Below are positions 37,741 through 45,629 of a stretch of 64,000 nt of DNA, in pieces. Position 1 is the stretch's first letter. Each line of letters begins with the position of its first letter. Made by a program: the position numbers and the translations under genes. Below the pieces are notes generated by a model that saw nothing but the letters and a program-made list of their open reading frames with translations, was not told where the DNA came from and made no database searches. This stretch comes from Alkalimarinus alittae (lineage in GTDB: Bacteria; Pseudomonadota; Gammaproteobacteria; Pseudomonadales; Oleiphilaceae). The stretch covers positions 2,208,001-2,272,000 of the forward strand of contig NZ_CP100390.1 in NCBI RefSeq assembly GCF_026016465.1. The letters are read 5' to 3'.

Positions 37741-38013
37741 ATGTCAGACAATAGTGAATACGATAAAGAAGGTCATTGGTTAAGAATTTTATATATGGTG
37801 ATGTTTTACATCGTTTATAAAATTTCTGATCTTGTGGTGATTGTTATGGCAATATTACAAGCCGTCGTCACCACTTTTGGTAATGGTCCAAACGAAAGAC
37901 TAACAGCGTTCGGAGCATCGTTAGCGACCTATGTTTCACAGATTGTTCGTTTCTTGAGCTATGCAGACGAGAAAAAACCTTATCCGTTCTCTGAGTGGCC
38001 AAAGGGAAAGTAA
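37741..38013 (+). CDS. DUF4389 membrane protein
   Basis: The 90-residue protein has two hydrophobic segments, at about 14-40 and 62-74, with a polar N-terminus and a C-terminal KKPYPFSEWP motif typical of the DUF4389 family. It starts after AGAGAACG, 38 bases past gpsA. Function is unknown; the gene is commonly found between gpsA and sixA in pseudomonad-like genomes, which supports the call. Confidence 0.85.
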   Translation: MSDNSEYDKEGHWLRILYMVMFYIVYKISDLVVIVMAILQAVVTTFGNGPNERLTAFGASLATYVSQIVRFLSYADEKKPYPFSEWPKGK

Positions 38014-38068
38014 TCTACGTATCAACTAAACCTATTAAGGATGGGCTGATACATAAGGGGAACGTAGT

Positions 38069-38533
38069 TTGGACGTATTTATAATGCGCCACGGCGAAGC
38101 ATCGTTTAACGCTGATAGTGATATTAATCGCGAGTTGACGCTTCGTGGCCGAGAAGAGGTCTTGCGCTCGGTTAAAGCGTTGGCTAATCAGTCATGCCCA
38201 ATTAACGCTATCTACTCTAGCCCTTATCTTAGAGCCAAACAAACAGCGGAAATTGCAAAGACTGAACTTGGACTGTCGATAAACATTCAGCCTCGTTTAA
38301 CGCCTGACTATAACCCGTCAAAAGTGACGGACTGGCTCTATACCCTGAGCGAGTCTCATCACTCAGTTCTTATAACGGCTCATATGCCGCTGGTGGGTAA
38401 GTTGATCAGCTTAATGGTTGATGGGGATTTACTACACTCTATTAATTTTTCTACTGCGATGGTGGTTCACCTTCATGCTGAAAATCCGTTTGATGGCTGT
38501 TTTACTTTAAAGGCTGTGCTTCCTTCTGCTTAA
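38069..38533 (+). CDS. sixA: Phosphohistidine phosphatase SixA
   Basis: It begins at TTG after AAGGGGAA. The 154-residue protein has the histidine phosphatase catalytic motif MRHGEA at 6-11, the second-site arginine region YSSPYLRAKQTAE, and the second catalytic His in ITAHMPLVGKL. SixA removes phosphate from histidine phosphotransfer proteins such as ArcB or NPr. It is the last gene of the gpsA group. Confidence 0.92.
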   Translation: MDVFIMRHGEASFNADSDINRELTLRGREEVLRSVKALANQSCPINAIYSSPYLRAKQTAEIAKTELGLSINIQPRLTPDYNPSKVTDWLYTLSESHHSVLITAHMPLVGKLISLMVDGDLLHSINFSTAMVVHLHAENPFDGCFTLKAVLPSA

Positions 38534-38548
38534 TGGGTTAGAAGGTCT

Positions 38549-38663
38549 GGATCCCCGCATTCGCGAGGATGATATATATTTGTTGTTTGTGTAGGGATGA
38601 CGAGTGTTTGTCATTTACGTGAGAGTGACAGGTGTTGAGTGTTTGTTATTCACGTATGAGTGA
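38549..38663. repeat. REP-like hairpin and short tandem repeat between convergent genes
   Basis: ATCC-CGC (38,549-38,556) pairs with GCG-GGAT (38,561-38,568) in a small imperfect hairpin resembling the common CCCGC-ATTCGCG-GG intergenic repeat. It is followed by two imperfect copies of GAGTGTTTGTCATTTACG (38,602 and 38,637), 35 bases apart; the second copy runs into the last codons of the minus-strand aminotransferase gene. Confidence 0.4.
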
Positions 38664-39783
38664 GGCTCTTTACCTTTTTAATCGCATTATCAATCACGTG
38701 TTTTTGTGTATAAAAATGGGGTGAGAATCTAACGCCGCCGCCTCTGCATGCGCATATTACGCTTTGCTGCATTAGCTCAGAATATAGTTTATTAGAATCT
38801 ACCCCTGCTATTTTGAAAGTTACGATGCCTGCTCGGTCAGCTTCTTTGATGGGTGATAGTATCTCAACATTAGGCAGTGTTTTAAGTTGCTCTATCAGGT
38901 ATGCAATATTGCTTTGTAGTTGTTGCTCGATGGTTTTTATCCCCATGTCTTCTATAAGCGATAAACTTGCATTTAACGCATGTATTCCTAGCATGTTTGG
39001 ACTACCGCATTCGAACCGCGTGGCATCTGATGCGGGTTCCCAGGTCTTACGTGTATAGTCTCCTCGGTGCTCAACCATGTGCCAGCCGTATTGTTGAATC
39101 GACAGAGTGTCGCGAATTGTCGGCTTTACATAAAGCAGTGCTAACCCTTCAGGTCCCATCATCCATTTATGACCGTCAGCCACGACAAAATCTGCATGAT
39201 TCTTATTAATATCAAAGTCGATAGCCCCAAGACTCTGGATGGCATCAATACAATATAGAATATCTTTAGAATGACATATTTTACCTAGACGATTAATATC
39301 AACCTTGAGCCCTGATGCATATTGAACCGAGCTTATAGAGATTAATTTAGTATTTTCGTTAATTTCAGCGGCTATTGCCTCCACTGCGTCTTGGTGTTCA
39401 ATGTCGTCAATGTCTGCAATTCTTAGTTTTACACCTTTAGACGCAAGAGACTCCCACACAATACGATTGGATGGGAATTCTTGATTGCTAATGATGATCT
39501 CATCACCTTCGGACCATTCAAGGCCATAGGCTATGATTGATAGTGCTTCTGAAGTGCTTTTTGATAATGCAATATCAGCGGAGGAGGGTGAGCCTATTAA
39601 ATTTGCGAGTCTTTGTCTTAATGACGCTTCTACTTTAAGCCAGTCGAGATAATAAGTGGCGCCATACTCAGTATTTTGAGCTGCAAATTTAGACACGGCG
39701 TTTTGTGTGCGCTTTGGCCAAGGTGATACAGCCGCATGGTTTAAATAGCAAATGTCTGCATGAAGTGGGAATTCATCATTCAT
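38650..39783 (-). CDS. Class V aminotransferase (cysteine desulfurase-like, PLP)
   Basis: The 377-residue PLP enzyme starts MNDEFPLHADICYLNHAAVSP, typical of the group, with the ISSVQYASGLKVD region, the cofactor Asp in YCIDAIQSLGAID, and the Schiff-base Lys in DGHKWMMGPEG. A CACRGGGVRFSPHFY segment near the C-terminus binds the substrate carboxylate. It could be a selenocysteine lyase-like or isopenicillin epimerase-like enzyme; no isc or suf genes are nearby, so the substrate is open. It has its own promoter, divergent from the radical SAM gene. Confidence 0.82.
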   Translation of the reverse strand: MNDEFPLHADICYLNHAAVSPWPKRTQNAVSKFAAQNTEYGATYYLDWLKVEASLRQRLANLIGSPSSADIALSKSTSEALSIIAYGLEWSEGDEIIISNQEFPSNRIVWESLASKGVKLRIADIDDIEHQDAVEAIAAEINENTKLISISSVQYASGLKVDINRLGKICHSKDILYCIDAIQSLGAIDFDINKNHADFVVADGHKWMMGPEGLALLYVKPTIRDTLSIQQYGWHMVEHRGDYTRKTWEPASDATRFECGSPNMLGIHALNASLSLIEDMGIKTIEQQLQSNIAYLIEQLKTLPNVEILSPIKEADRAGIVTFKIAGVDSNKLYSELMQQSVICACRGGGVRFSPHFYTQKHVIDNAIKKVKSLTHT

Positions 39784-39993
39784 GGTGGTGGGTTCCTTAT
39801 TTATAATGCGCTGACTTATAACGTTTTAAGTGTTAATCCGTTGGCTGTTCTGGCATCAACATAAACAATCAGTTTATCGGTTATATTGTACTTTCTACAA
39901 GGGTAATTATGCAGGGCTCGAAATTTTATATACGTGTTATAATCGGCTAAATAGCTGTCTTTTCAATGTTTATATTAGTGAGTTAATAAATCT

Positions 39994-40890
39994 ATGAATT
40001 ATTTACCTATTGACTACATAGAACCTGTTTTTCGACCGCCTTCAGAGGCGAAGTCACTCATACTTCAGGTCTCTAACGGCTGCTCTTATAATAATTGTAC
40101 CTTTTGTGAGATGTACACAGCGCCTCAAAAAAAGTTTAAGCCAAAGGCAATTGCTGAAATTGAAAAAGAAGTGAGGGCAGTTGCAGCTAAGATGCCGGGT
40201 ATGCGCCGTTTCTTTTTGGCTGATGGCGATGCAATGACGCTTTCATTTAGGCGCCTTAAAGAAATACTTGAATGTATTAATACGCACTTTACTCACCGAG
40301 AACGCGTCACCGCATACTGCCTGCCTAGAAATATCAAAAACAAGACTGTAGAAGAGTTGGCTGAACTGCAATCTCTCGGCCTAAGTATGGTGTATGTCGG
40401 CTGTGAATCGGGTGACGATAAGGTGCTTGAGTGCGTGCAAAAAGGCGAAACGTTTGACTCATCTAAAGCTGCACTTTTAAAGTTAAAGGCGGCGGGTATT
40501 AAGTCATCGGTGATGATTCTAAATGGTTTGGGTGGTCGAACGTTTTCTGAACAGCATGCGGTTAATACGGCGCGATTAATGAATGAAACTCAGCCTGAAT
40601 TTGTGTCGACGTTAGTTGTTTCTTTTCCTATGGGGGATGAGCGATTCCGTGATGGATTTAAGGGTGATTACGAGCCGCTTCAGCAAACTGAGTTATTTGA
40701 AGAGATTAGGACATTTATCGCTAATTTAGAATTAACAGATACGGTCTTTCGCTCTGATCACGCTTCAAATTACCTTGTATTAAAAGGAAACTTAGGCGCA
40801 GATAAACAGGCTATGTTGGATAAGATTGATCTGGCATTAAATAAGCCCGGGGCGATACCTTTACGCCAGGAGTGGCAAAGAGGGCTATAG
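39994..40890 (+). CDS. Radical SAM protein (COG1032-like)
   Basis: The 298-residue protein has the cluster motif C30-SYNN-C35-TF-C38, i.e. CX4CX2C rather than the usual CX3CX2C. The wider context NGCSYNNCTFCEMYT is as I recall it from a conserved proteobacterial subfamily, so this is probably normal for the group. GDAMTL and CESGDD segments resemble the SAM-binding strands. There is no B12 domain. Function is unknown. It stands alone between divergent and unrelated genes. Confidence 0.82.
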   Translation: MNYLPIDYIEPVFRPPSEAKSLILQVSNGCSYNNCTFCEMYTAPQKKFKPKAIAEIEKEVRAVAAKMPGMRRFFLADGDAMTLSFRRLKEILECINTHFTHRERVTAYCLPRNIKNKTVEELAELQSLGLSMVYVGCESGDDKVLECVQKGETFDSSKAALLKLKAAGIKSSVMILNGLGGRTFSEQHAVNTARLMNETQPEFVSTLVVSFPMGDERFRDGFKGDYEPLQQTELFEEIRTFIANLELTDTVFRSDHASNYLVLKGNLGADKQAMLDKIDLALNKPGAIPLRQEWQRGL

Positions 40891-40959
40891 TTAACACATT
40901 CTCAGAATGTTGGCGCGTAAACGAGTTTATCAACGTATCGATCAAAAACAGGTGTTCAC

Positions 40960-41538
40960 ATGACGGCTAAAAAGTCTAACGACCAGCTTGAAGACACGAT
41001 GAAGGTCTTGGCTGACATTAAAGATAGCAAGACAAAAAATGGCTATCCGCCTGTTGATCAATGGAATCCAGACGTCGTGGGTGAGATTGATATTCGAATT
41101 GATAGGGAGGGTGATTGGTACTATCAAGGGGATAAAATGGCGAGAAAAGCCATGGTTAAGTTGTTCTCCTCGATTCTACGTTTAGATGAAGGTGATGGTT
41201 ACTTTTTAGTAACCCCTGTTGAGAAGATGAAAATTTCGGTCGATGTGGCGCCATTCTCGATAGTGGATTTTCGTGTTGATGATGTCAGCGGAAAGCCTAC
41301 TCTCATTTTTAAAGATAGTGTGGGTGAAGATGTGATGCTGAATCAACAAGATCAGTTTGTCGTAAACGAATCTGAATCGGGTGAACCTGTCCCATTACTC
41401 ACTGTCAGACGAAACCTAAAAGGCTTGATAAACCGAAATGTATTTTATCGCTTGGTAGAGATAGCAGAACACCATAAGGTAAACGGCAAAGAGCATACAG
41501 GGGTATGGAGTAACGGCTTGTTCTTCCCGCTTCAATAG
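40960..41538 (+). CDS. DUF1285 family protein
   Basis: The 192-residue protein has the DUF1285 core: PPVDQWNPDVVGEIDIRID, then RDGDWYYQGDKM-like WYYQGDKMARKAMVKLFSSIL, EGDGYFLVTPVEKMKISV and VWSNGLFFPL at the C-terminus. The structure-only family has no known function. It ends in a bidirectional terminator shared with the convergent ETF-QO gene. Confidence 0.85.
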   Translation: MTAKKSNDQLEDTMKVLADIKDSKTKNGYPPVDQWNPDVVGEIDIRIDREGDWYYQGDKMARKAMVKLFSSILRLDEGDGYFLVTPVEKMKISVDVAPFSIVDFRVDDVSGKPTLIFKDSVGEDVMLNQQDQFVVNESESGEPVPLLTVRRNLKGLINRNVFYRLVEIAEHHKVNGKEHTGVWSNGLFFPLQ

Positions 41539-41582
41539 GGGAGGCTCATAAACCCTGATTTCGTTACTAGATAGCTGAAAAC

Positions 41583-41617
41583 AAAAAAGGGCTTCATGAA
41601 ACCATGAAGCCCTTTTT
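41583..41617. terminator. Bidirectional intrinsic terminator
   Basis: GGGCTTCATG (41,589-41,598) pairs perfectly with CATGAAGCCC (41,603-41,612) around a 4-base loop, with six A's before and five T's after. It serves the convergent DUF1285 (+) and ETF-QO (-) genes. Confidence 0.92.
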
Positions 41618-41633
41618 GCTAAGCAGCTGTTGC

Positions 41634-43289
41634 TTACATATTGGGATAGTTAGGACCGCCGCCACCTTCTGGTGTTACCCAGGTGATGTTTTGTGCAGGA
41701 TCTTTGATATCACATGTCTTACAATGTACGCAGTTTTGTGAGTTGATTTGGAACTTCTTAGAACCGTCATCATTTTCAACAACTTCATATACGCCAGCAG
41801 GGCAGTATCTTTGCGCTGGCTCATCATACATTGGTAAGTTATCACGAATCGGAATGGCAGCATCTTTAAGCTTAAGGTGACACTGCTGATTTTCTTCGTG
41901 GTTTGTATTTGAGATAAATACAGATGTTAAGCGATCAAACGTTAATACGTTATCGGGCTTATCGTAAGTGATTTTCTTACACTCTGCAGCAGGCTTCATT
42001 TGAGCATAGTCGTGATGTCTGTCGTGTAGCGTAAAGGGTAAGCTGCCACGTAAGATGTTCTGCTCGAAGAATGCAACTGCGCCACCGATCATGCTACCAA
42101 ACTTATGCATAGCAGGGCCGAAGTTACGCGAGTCATAAAGTTCTTTATAAACGCTTGAAGCTTTATACTTGTCTGCATATGCAACAAGATCTTCGCCGCC
42201 AGTAGAACCTGCTTTAAGTGCTTCAAATACTGTTTCAGCACCTAACATACCGGTCTTCATTGCGGTATGAGAACCCTTAATCTTAGAGAAGTTAAGTGTT
42301 CCTGCATCACAACCAAGAATTAAACCACCAGGGAATGTCATCTTAGGAAGTGCGTTAAAGCCACCTTTAGTAATCGCTCTTGCGCCGTAAGATACGCGCT
42401 TACCGCCTTCTAAATATTTCTTAATTTCAGTGTTGGTTTTCAAGCGCTGAAATTCTTCAAACGGGCTTAGATGAGGGTTAGAGTAGTTAAGGTCGGTAAT
42501 AAGGCCAACGTAAACTTGATTATTCTCTAAGTGGTATAGGAATGAGCCACCACTTGCACCATTTTCATCTAACGGCCAGCCAGCTGTATGTACAACAAGA
42601 CCAGGCTCGTGTTTAGCGGGGTCGATATCCCAAAGTTCTTTGATACCGATACCGTAATGCTGAGGGTCTGAGTCTTTATCTAGTTCAAACTTTTCGATTA
42701 ACTGCTTGCCTAAATGACCGCGACAACCTTCTGTAAATAGCGTGTATTTAGCAAGTAGTTCCATGCCTGGCATGTAAGAGTCTTTAGGGTTGCCTTCTTC
42801 GTCAACACCCATGTCGCCAGTTAAAATACCGCGAACACTTCCGTCTTCGTTATATAAAACTTCTGATGCAGCAAAGCCAGGGTAAACTTCTGCGCCCATG
42901 CCTTCAGCTTGTTCAGCCAACCAACGGCATACATTACCTAAACTGACGATGTAGTTGCCATCGTTATGCATGTTTTTAGGTACAAATGCGTTAGGCACTT
43001 TAACTGCTTTCTCTTTGTTTTTAAGAACAAAGATATCGTCACGCGTTACGGGGGTGTTTAAAGGTGCGCCAAGTTCTTTCCAGTTCGGGAATAACTCATT
43101 CAATGCGCTTGGCTCAAAAACAGTACCCGCTAGGATGTGAGCGCCAACTTCTGACCCTTTTTCCACAACACAGACGGTTAATTCGTCACCAGATTCCTGT
43201 GCAAGTTGTAGTATTCGACAGGCAGCAGATAGACCTGCTGGGCCGGCGCCTACGATTAGGACGTCAAATTCCATTGATTCACGTTCCAC
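41634..43289 (-). CDS. Electron transfer flavoprotein-ubiquinone oxidoreductase
   Basis: The 551-residue inner-membrane flavoprotein passes electrons from ETF to ubiquinone. The FAD motif VGAGPAGLSAA is near 10-20; the C-terminal 4Fe-4S ligands are visible in RYCPAGVYEV and NCVHCKTCDIKDP. It starts at GTG with GAGGAG seven bases upstream; ATG 43,274 is an alternative. It is divergent from etfBA across a region with a PsrA-type palindrome, so the three are probably co-regulated with fatty acid and branched-chain amino acid breakdown. Confidence 0.95.
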   Translation of the reverse strand: MERESMEFDVLIVGAGPAGLSAACRILQLAQESGDELTVCVVEKGSEVGAHILAGTVFEPSALNELFPNWKELGAPLNTPVTRDDIFVLKNKEKAVKVPNAFVPKNMHNDGNYIVSLGNVCRWLAEQAEGMGAEVYPGFAASEVLYNEDGSVRGILTGDMGVDEEGNPKDSYMPGMELLAKYTLFTEGCRGHLGKQLIEKFELDKDSDPQHYGIGIKELWDIDPAKHEPGLVVHTAGWPLDENGASGGSFLYHLENNQVYVGLITDLNYSNPHLSPFEEFQRLKTNTEIKKYLEGGKRVSYGARAITKGGFNALPKMTFPGGLILGCDAGTLNFSKIKGSHTAMKTGMLGAETVFEALKAGSTGGEDLVAYADKYKASSVYKELYDSRNFGPAMHKFGSMIGGAVAFFEQNILRGSLPFTLHDRHHDYAQMKPAAECKKITYDKPDNVLTFDRLTSVFISNTNHEENQQCHLKLKDAAIPIRDNLPMYDEPAQRYCPAGVYEVVENDDGSKKFQINSQNCVHCKTCDIKDPAQNITWVTPEGGGGPNYPNM

Positions 43290-43804
43290 TATAGGTCTCC
43301 TCGGTCATCTCTCTCTAGTTTATGTAATATAAGTAGCTGACTAGCAGATAGGCTACTTAAGATTTTTATAAAATCGTATTAGCTTCTGTTGGGATGGTAA
43401 AATAGAAACCCAATTTATGGACGCGGATTATAACGCCCTAGCCATTAAAAGGATATACTAAAACCGATTTCAAACAAACGTTTGTTTGAAATGAACCCAT
43501 ACATACTTCATGTTTTATTGAAATAAATTTAATATCAATAGGTTATAGCATGGCAGGTGGGTGGTTATTTCTTGTTAAGTGAGATTATGTCTCACTTTTT
43601 TTGCTTAAAAATGGCCATTTTTTACTCGGTTTTGACTGTTAAGTATTGACCGAGACGCATTTTATAGTCAGTATTAGGTCGCTTTGCGTAGGGTGGAGGG
43701 TTTCTGAACTCATCCTTTTTGCATCTCTTGCAATGGATGTGTTGCTTTTTCTACCTCATTCGTAAGAGCCAACAATCAATCAATCGCTAATAAACGAGGA
43801 ATCT
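43290..43804. other. Divergent control region of the ETF-QO and etfBA genes
   Basis: This 515-base region has no gene. Its main feature is the 26-bp palindrome at 43,467-43,492. The right half contains TTGACT (43,632) and TTGACC (43,646) as possible -35 boxes for etfB, without clear -10 partners. AGGAA at 43,798 is the etfB ribosome site. Confidence 0.5.
43467..43492. promoter_or_regulatory. 26-bp perfect palindrome, PsrA-type operator
   Basis: The left half ATTTCAAACAAAC is exactly mirrored in the right half, centred on 43,479/43,480. It contains the CAAAC...GTTTG pattern reported for PsrA, the TetR-type regulator of fatty acid oxidation and ETF genes in pseudomonads. On the minus strand its outer TTGAAA could serve as a -35 for the ETF-QO gene, with TTTAAT 18 bases on, so binding would block transcription. 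Identity of the regulator is inferred. Confidence 0.7.
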
Positions 43805-44554
43805 ATGAAGGTTCTGGTCGCTGTTAAACGTGTAATCGACTACAACGTCAAGGTTCGAGTAAAACCTGATAATACAGGTGTTGATCTGACAAATGTCAAG
43901 ATGGCAATGAACCCCTTTTGTGAAATCGCAGTTGAAGAAGCTGTTCGATTGAAAGAAAAGGGCGTAGTCAGTGAGATCGTAGTTGTCTCAATCGGTCCTA
44001 AAGTTGCTCAAGAGCAAGTTCGTACTTCTCTTGCTTTAGGTGCAGACCGCGGTATTCTTATCGAAACTGACGAAGATGTGCAGGCACTCGATGTTGCTAA
44101 ACTTCTTAAAGCTGTTGTTGAAAAAGAACAACCTAACCTAGTTATCCTTGGTAAGCAGTCTATTGACTCTGATAACAATCAGACAGGTCAGATGCTTGCT
44201 GCCTTAACGGGTATGGCTCAGGGAACATTTGCTTCTGAAGTTGCTGTAGATGGCGACAAAGTAAATGTTACTCGTGAAATCGATGGTGGTTTGGTAACTG
44301 TAGCGCTTAACCTGCCTGCAGTCGTTACTACTGACCTTCGTTTGAATGAGCCACGTTATGCTTCACTTCCTAACATCATGAAAGCTAAGAAGAAGCCATT
44401 AGAAATGACTTCTCCTGCTGATTTGGGTGTTGAGCTTAAGCCAAGACTTACTACGCTGAAGGTTGAAGAACCTGCTACGCGTCAGGCAGGTATTAAAGTG
44501 GCTGACGTTGCTGAACTTGTAGATAAACTGAAAAACGAAGCGAAGGTGATCTAA
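43805..44554 (+). CDS. etfB: Electron transfer flavoprotein beta subunit
   Basis: The 249-residue subunit starts [20 protein letters not shown] and has the ETF-beta signature region [31 protein letters not shown] (recognised as a pattern near 158-188). It binds AMP and forms, with EtfA, the soluble carrier that takes electrons from acyl-CoA dehydrogenases such as LiuA. AGGAA precedes the ATG; etfA begins at the next base after the stop. Confidence 0.97.
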   Translation: MKVLVAVKRVIDYNVKVRVKPDNTGVDLTNVKMAMNPFCEIAVEEAVRLKEKGVVSEIVVVSIGPKVAQEQVRTSLALGADRGILIETDEDVQALDVAKLLKAVVEKEQPNLVILGKQSIDSDNNQTGQMLAALTGMAQGTFASEVAVDGDKVNVTREIDGGLVTVALNLPAVVTTDLRLNEPRYASLPNIMKAKKKPLEMTSPADLGVELKPRLTTLKVEEPATRQAGIKVADVAELVDKLKNEAKVI

Positions 44555-45484
44555 ATGAGCATTCTTGTTATTGCTGATCATGAAAATGGTAGCTTAAAAG
44601 CTGCTACTTTAAACGTCGTTTCTGCAGCTAAAGCTATGGGTGGTGACGTAGAACTTCTTGTTGTTGGTGAAAACTGTGGTGCAGCCGCAGAAGCCGCAGC
44701 AAAAGTTGAAGGTGTAAGCAAGGTTTTAGTTGCAGACAATGCAGCCTACGGTCATCAATTGGCTGAAAATCTTTCTTTATTAGTTGCTGATCTTGGTAAA
44801 GGCTATAGCCACATTGTTGCTTCTGCAGGAACAACTGGCAAAGACTTCTTACCACGTGTTGCAGCGCTTTTAGATGTAGCACAGATTTCTGACATCGTAA
44901 GTGTTGAGTCTGCTGATACATTTAAGCGTCCAATTTATGCAGGTAATGCTATTGCGACTGTTCAGTCTTCTGACAGTGTTAAAGTTATTACTGTACGTAC
45001 AACAGCATTTGATCCAGTATCTGCCGAAGGCGGTTCTGCATCAGTTGAAAATGTTGATGGCGCGCAAGACGCTGGCATTTCTGCATTCGTAAGTGCTGAA
45101 ATTGCTAAATCTGATCGTCCTGACCTTACTAGCGCAGAAATTGTTGTGTCTGGTGGTCGTGGTATGCAGAACGGTGAAAACTTCAAGATGCTTGAAGCAG
45201 TCGCTGATAAGCTTGGCGCAGCAGTAGGTGCATCACGTGCCGCTGTAGATGCTGGCTTCGTACCAAACGATATGCAAGTTGGTCAAACAGGTAAGATTGT
45301 AGCACCAAACCTTTACATTGCAGTGGGTATCTCTGGTGCGATTCAGCACTTGGCAGGTATGTCTGGAAGTAAAGTTATTGTTGCTATCAACAAAGACGAA
45401 GAAGCACCTATTTTCCAGGTTGCAGACTACGGCTTAGTTGCAGACTTGTTCGACGCAGTACCAGAGCTTGATAAAGCACTGTAA
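44555..45484 (+). CDS. etfA: Electron transfer flavoprotein alpha subunit
   Basis: The 309-residue FAD-binding subunit has the C-terminal signature [20 protein letters not shown] and the [10 protein letters not shown] loop, both FAD contacts. It starts directly after the etfB stop and ends before a strong bidirectional terminator. It works with EtfB and the divergent ETF-QO to feed dehydrogenase electrons into the quinone pool. Confidence 0.97.
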   Translation: MSILVIADHENGSLKAATLNVVSAAKAMGGDVELLVVGENCGAAAEAAAKVEGVSKVLVADNAAYGHQLAENLSLLVADLGKGYSHIVASAGTTGKDFLPRVAALLDVAQISDIVSVESADTFKRPIYAGNAIATVQSSDSVKVITVRTTAFDPVSAEGGSASVENVDGAQDAGISAFVSAEIAKSDRPDLTSAEIVVSGGRGMQNGENFKMLEAVADKLGAAVGASRAAVDAGFVPNDMQVGQTGKIVAPNLYIAVGISGAIQHLAGMSGSKVIVAINKDEEAPIFQVADYGLVADLFDAVPELDKAL

Positions 45485-45493
45485 TTACTGTTT

Positions 45494-45534
45494 ATAGTTA
45501 TAAGAAACTACTTTAGTAACGTCTTATAACTATT
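45494..45534. repeat. 12-bp inverted repeat after etfA
   Basis: ATAGTTATAAGA (45,494-45,505) pairs perfectly with TCTTATAACTAT (45,523-45,534) around a 17-base loop, immediately before the intrinsic terminator. It may stabilise the etfBA mRNA 3' end. Confidence 0.5.
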
Positions 45535-45536
45535 TG

Positions 45537-45564
45537 AAAAAGCCCGATTTATTCGGGCTTTTTT
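45537..45564. terminator. Bidirectional intrinsic terminator after etfA
   Basis: AAGCCCG (45,540-45,546) pairs with CGGGCTT (45,554-45,560), with an A-run on the left and T-run on the right. It serves etfBA (+) and the end of the liu operon (-), whose last gene stops at 45,630. Confidence 0.92.
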
Positions 45565-45629
45565 GTGCTTTATATTTAGCTAAAGGCGGCAAAATATAGT
45601 TGTCTGTTGGTTTTACACCTTAATGACCT

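Noticed and set aside
39994-40110. CX4CX2C spacing in the radical SAM protein as a loss-of-function sign
   Set aside because: The surrounding NGC....CTFCEMYT motif is as I recall it from a conserved subfamily, so the spacing is probably normal for that group.
43064-43294. Plus-strand frames within the ETF-QO gene
   Set aside because: Shadow of a well-defined flavoprotein gene; no independent support.
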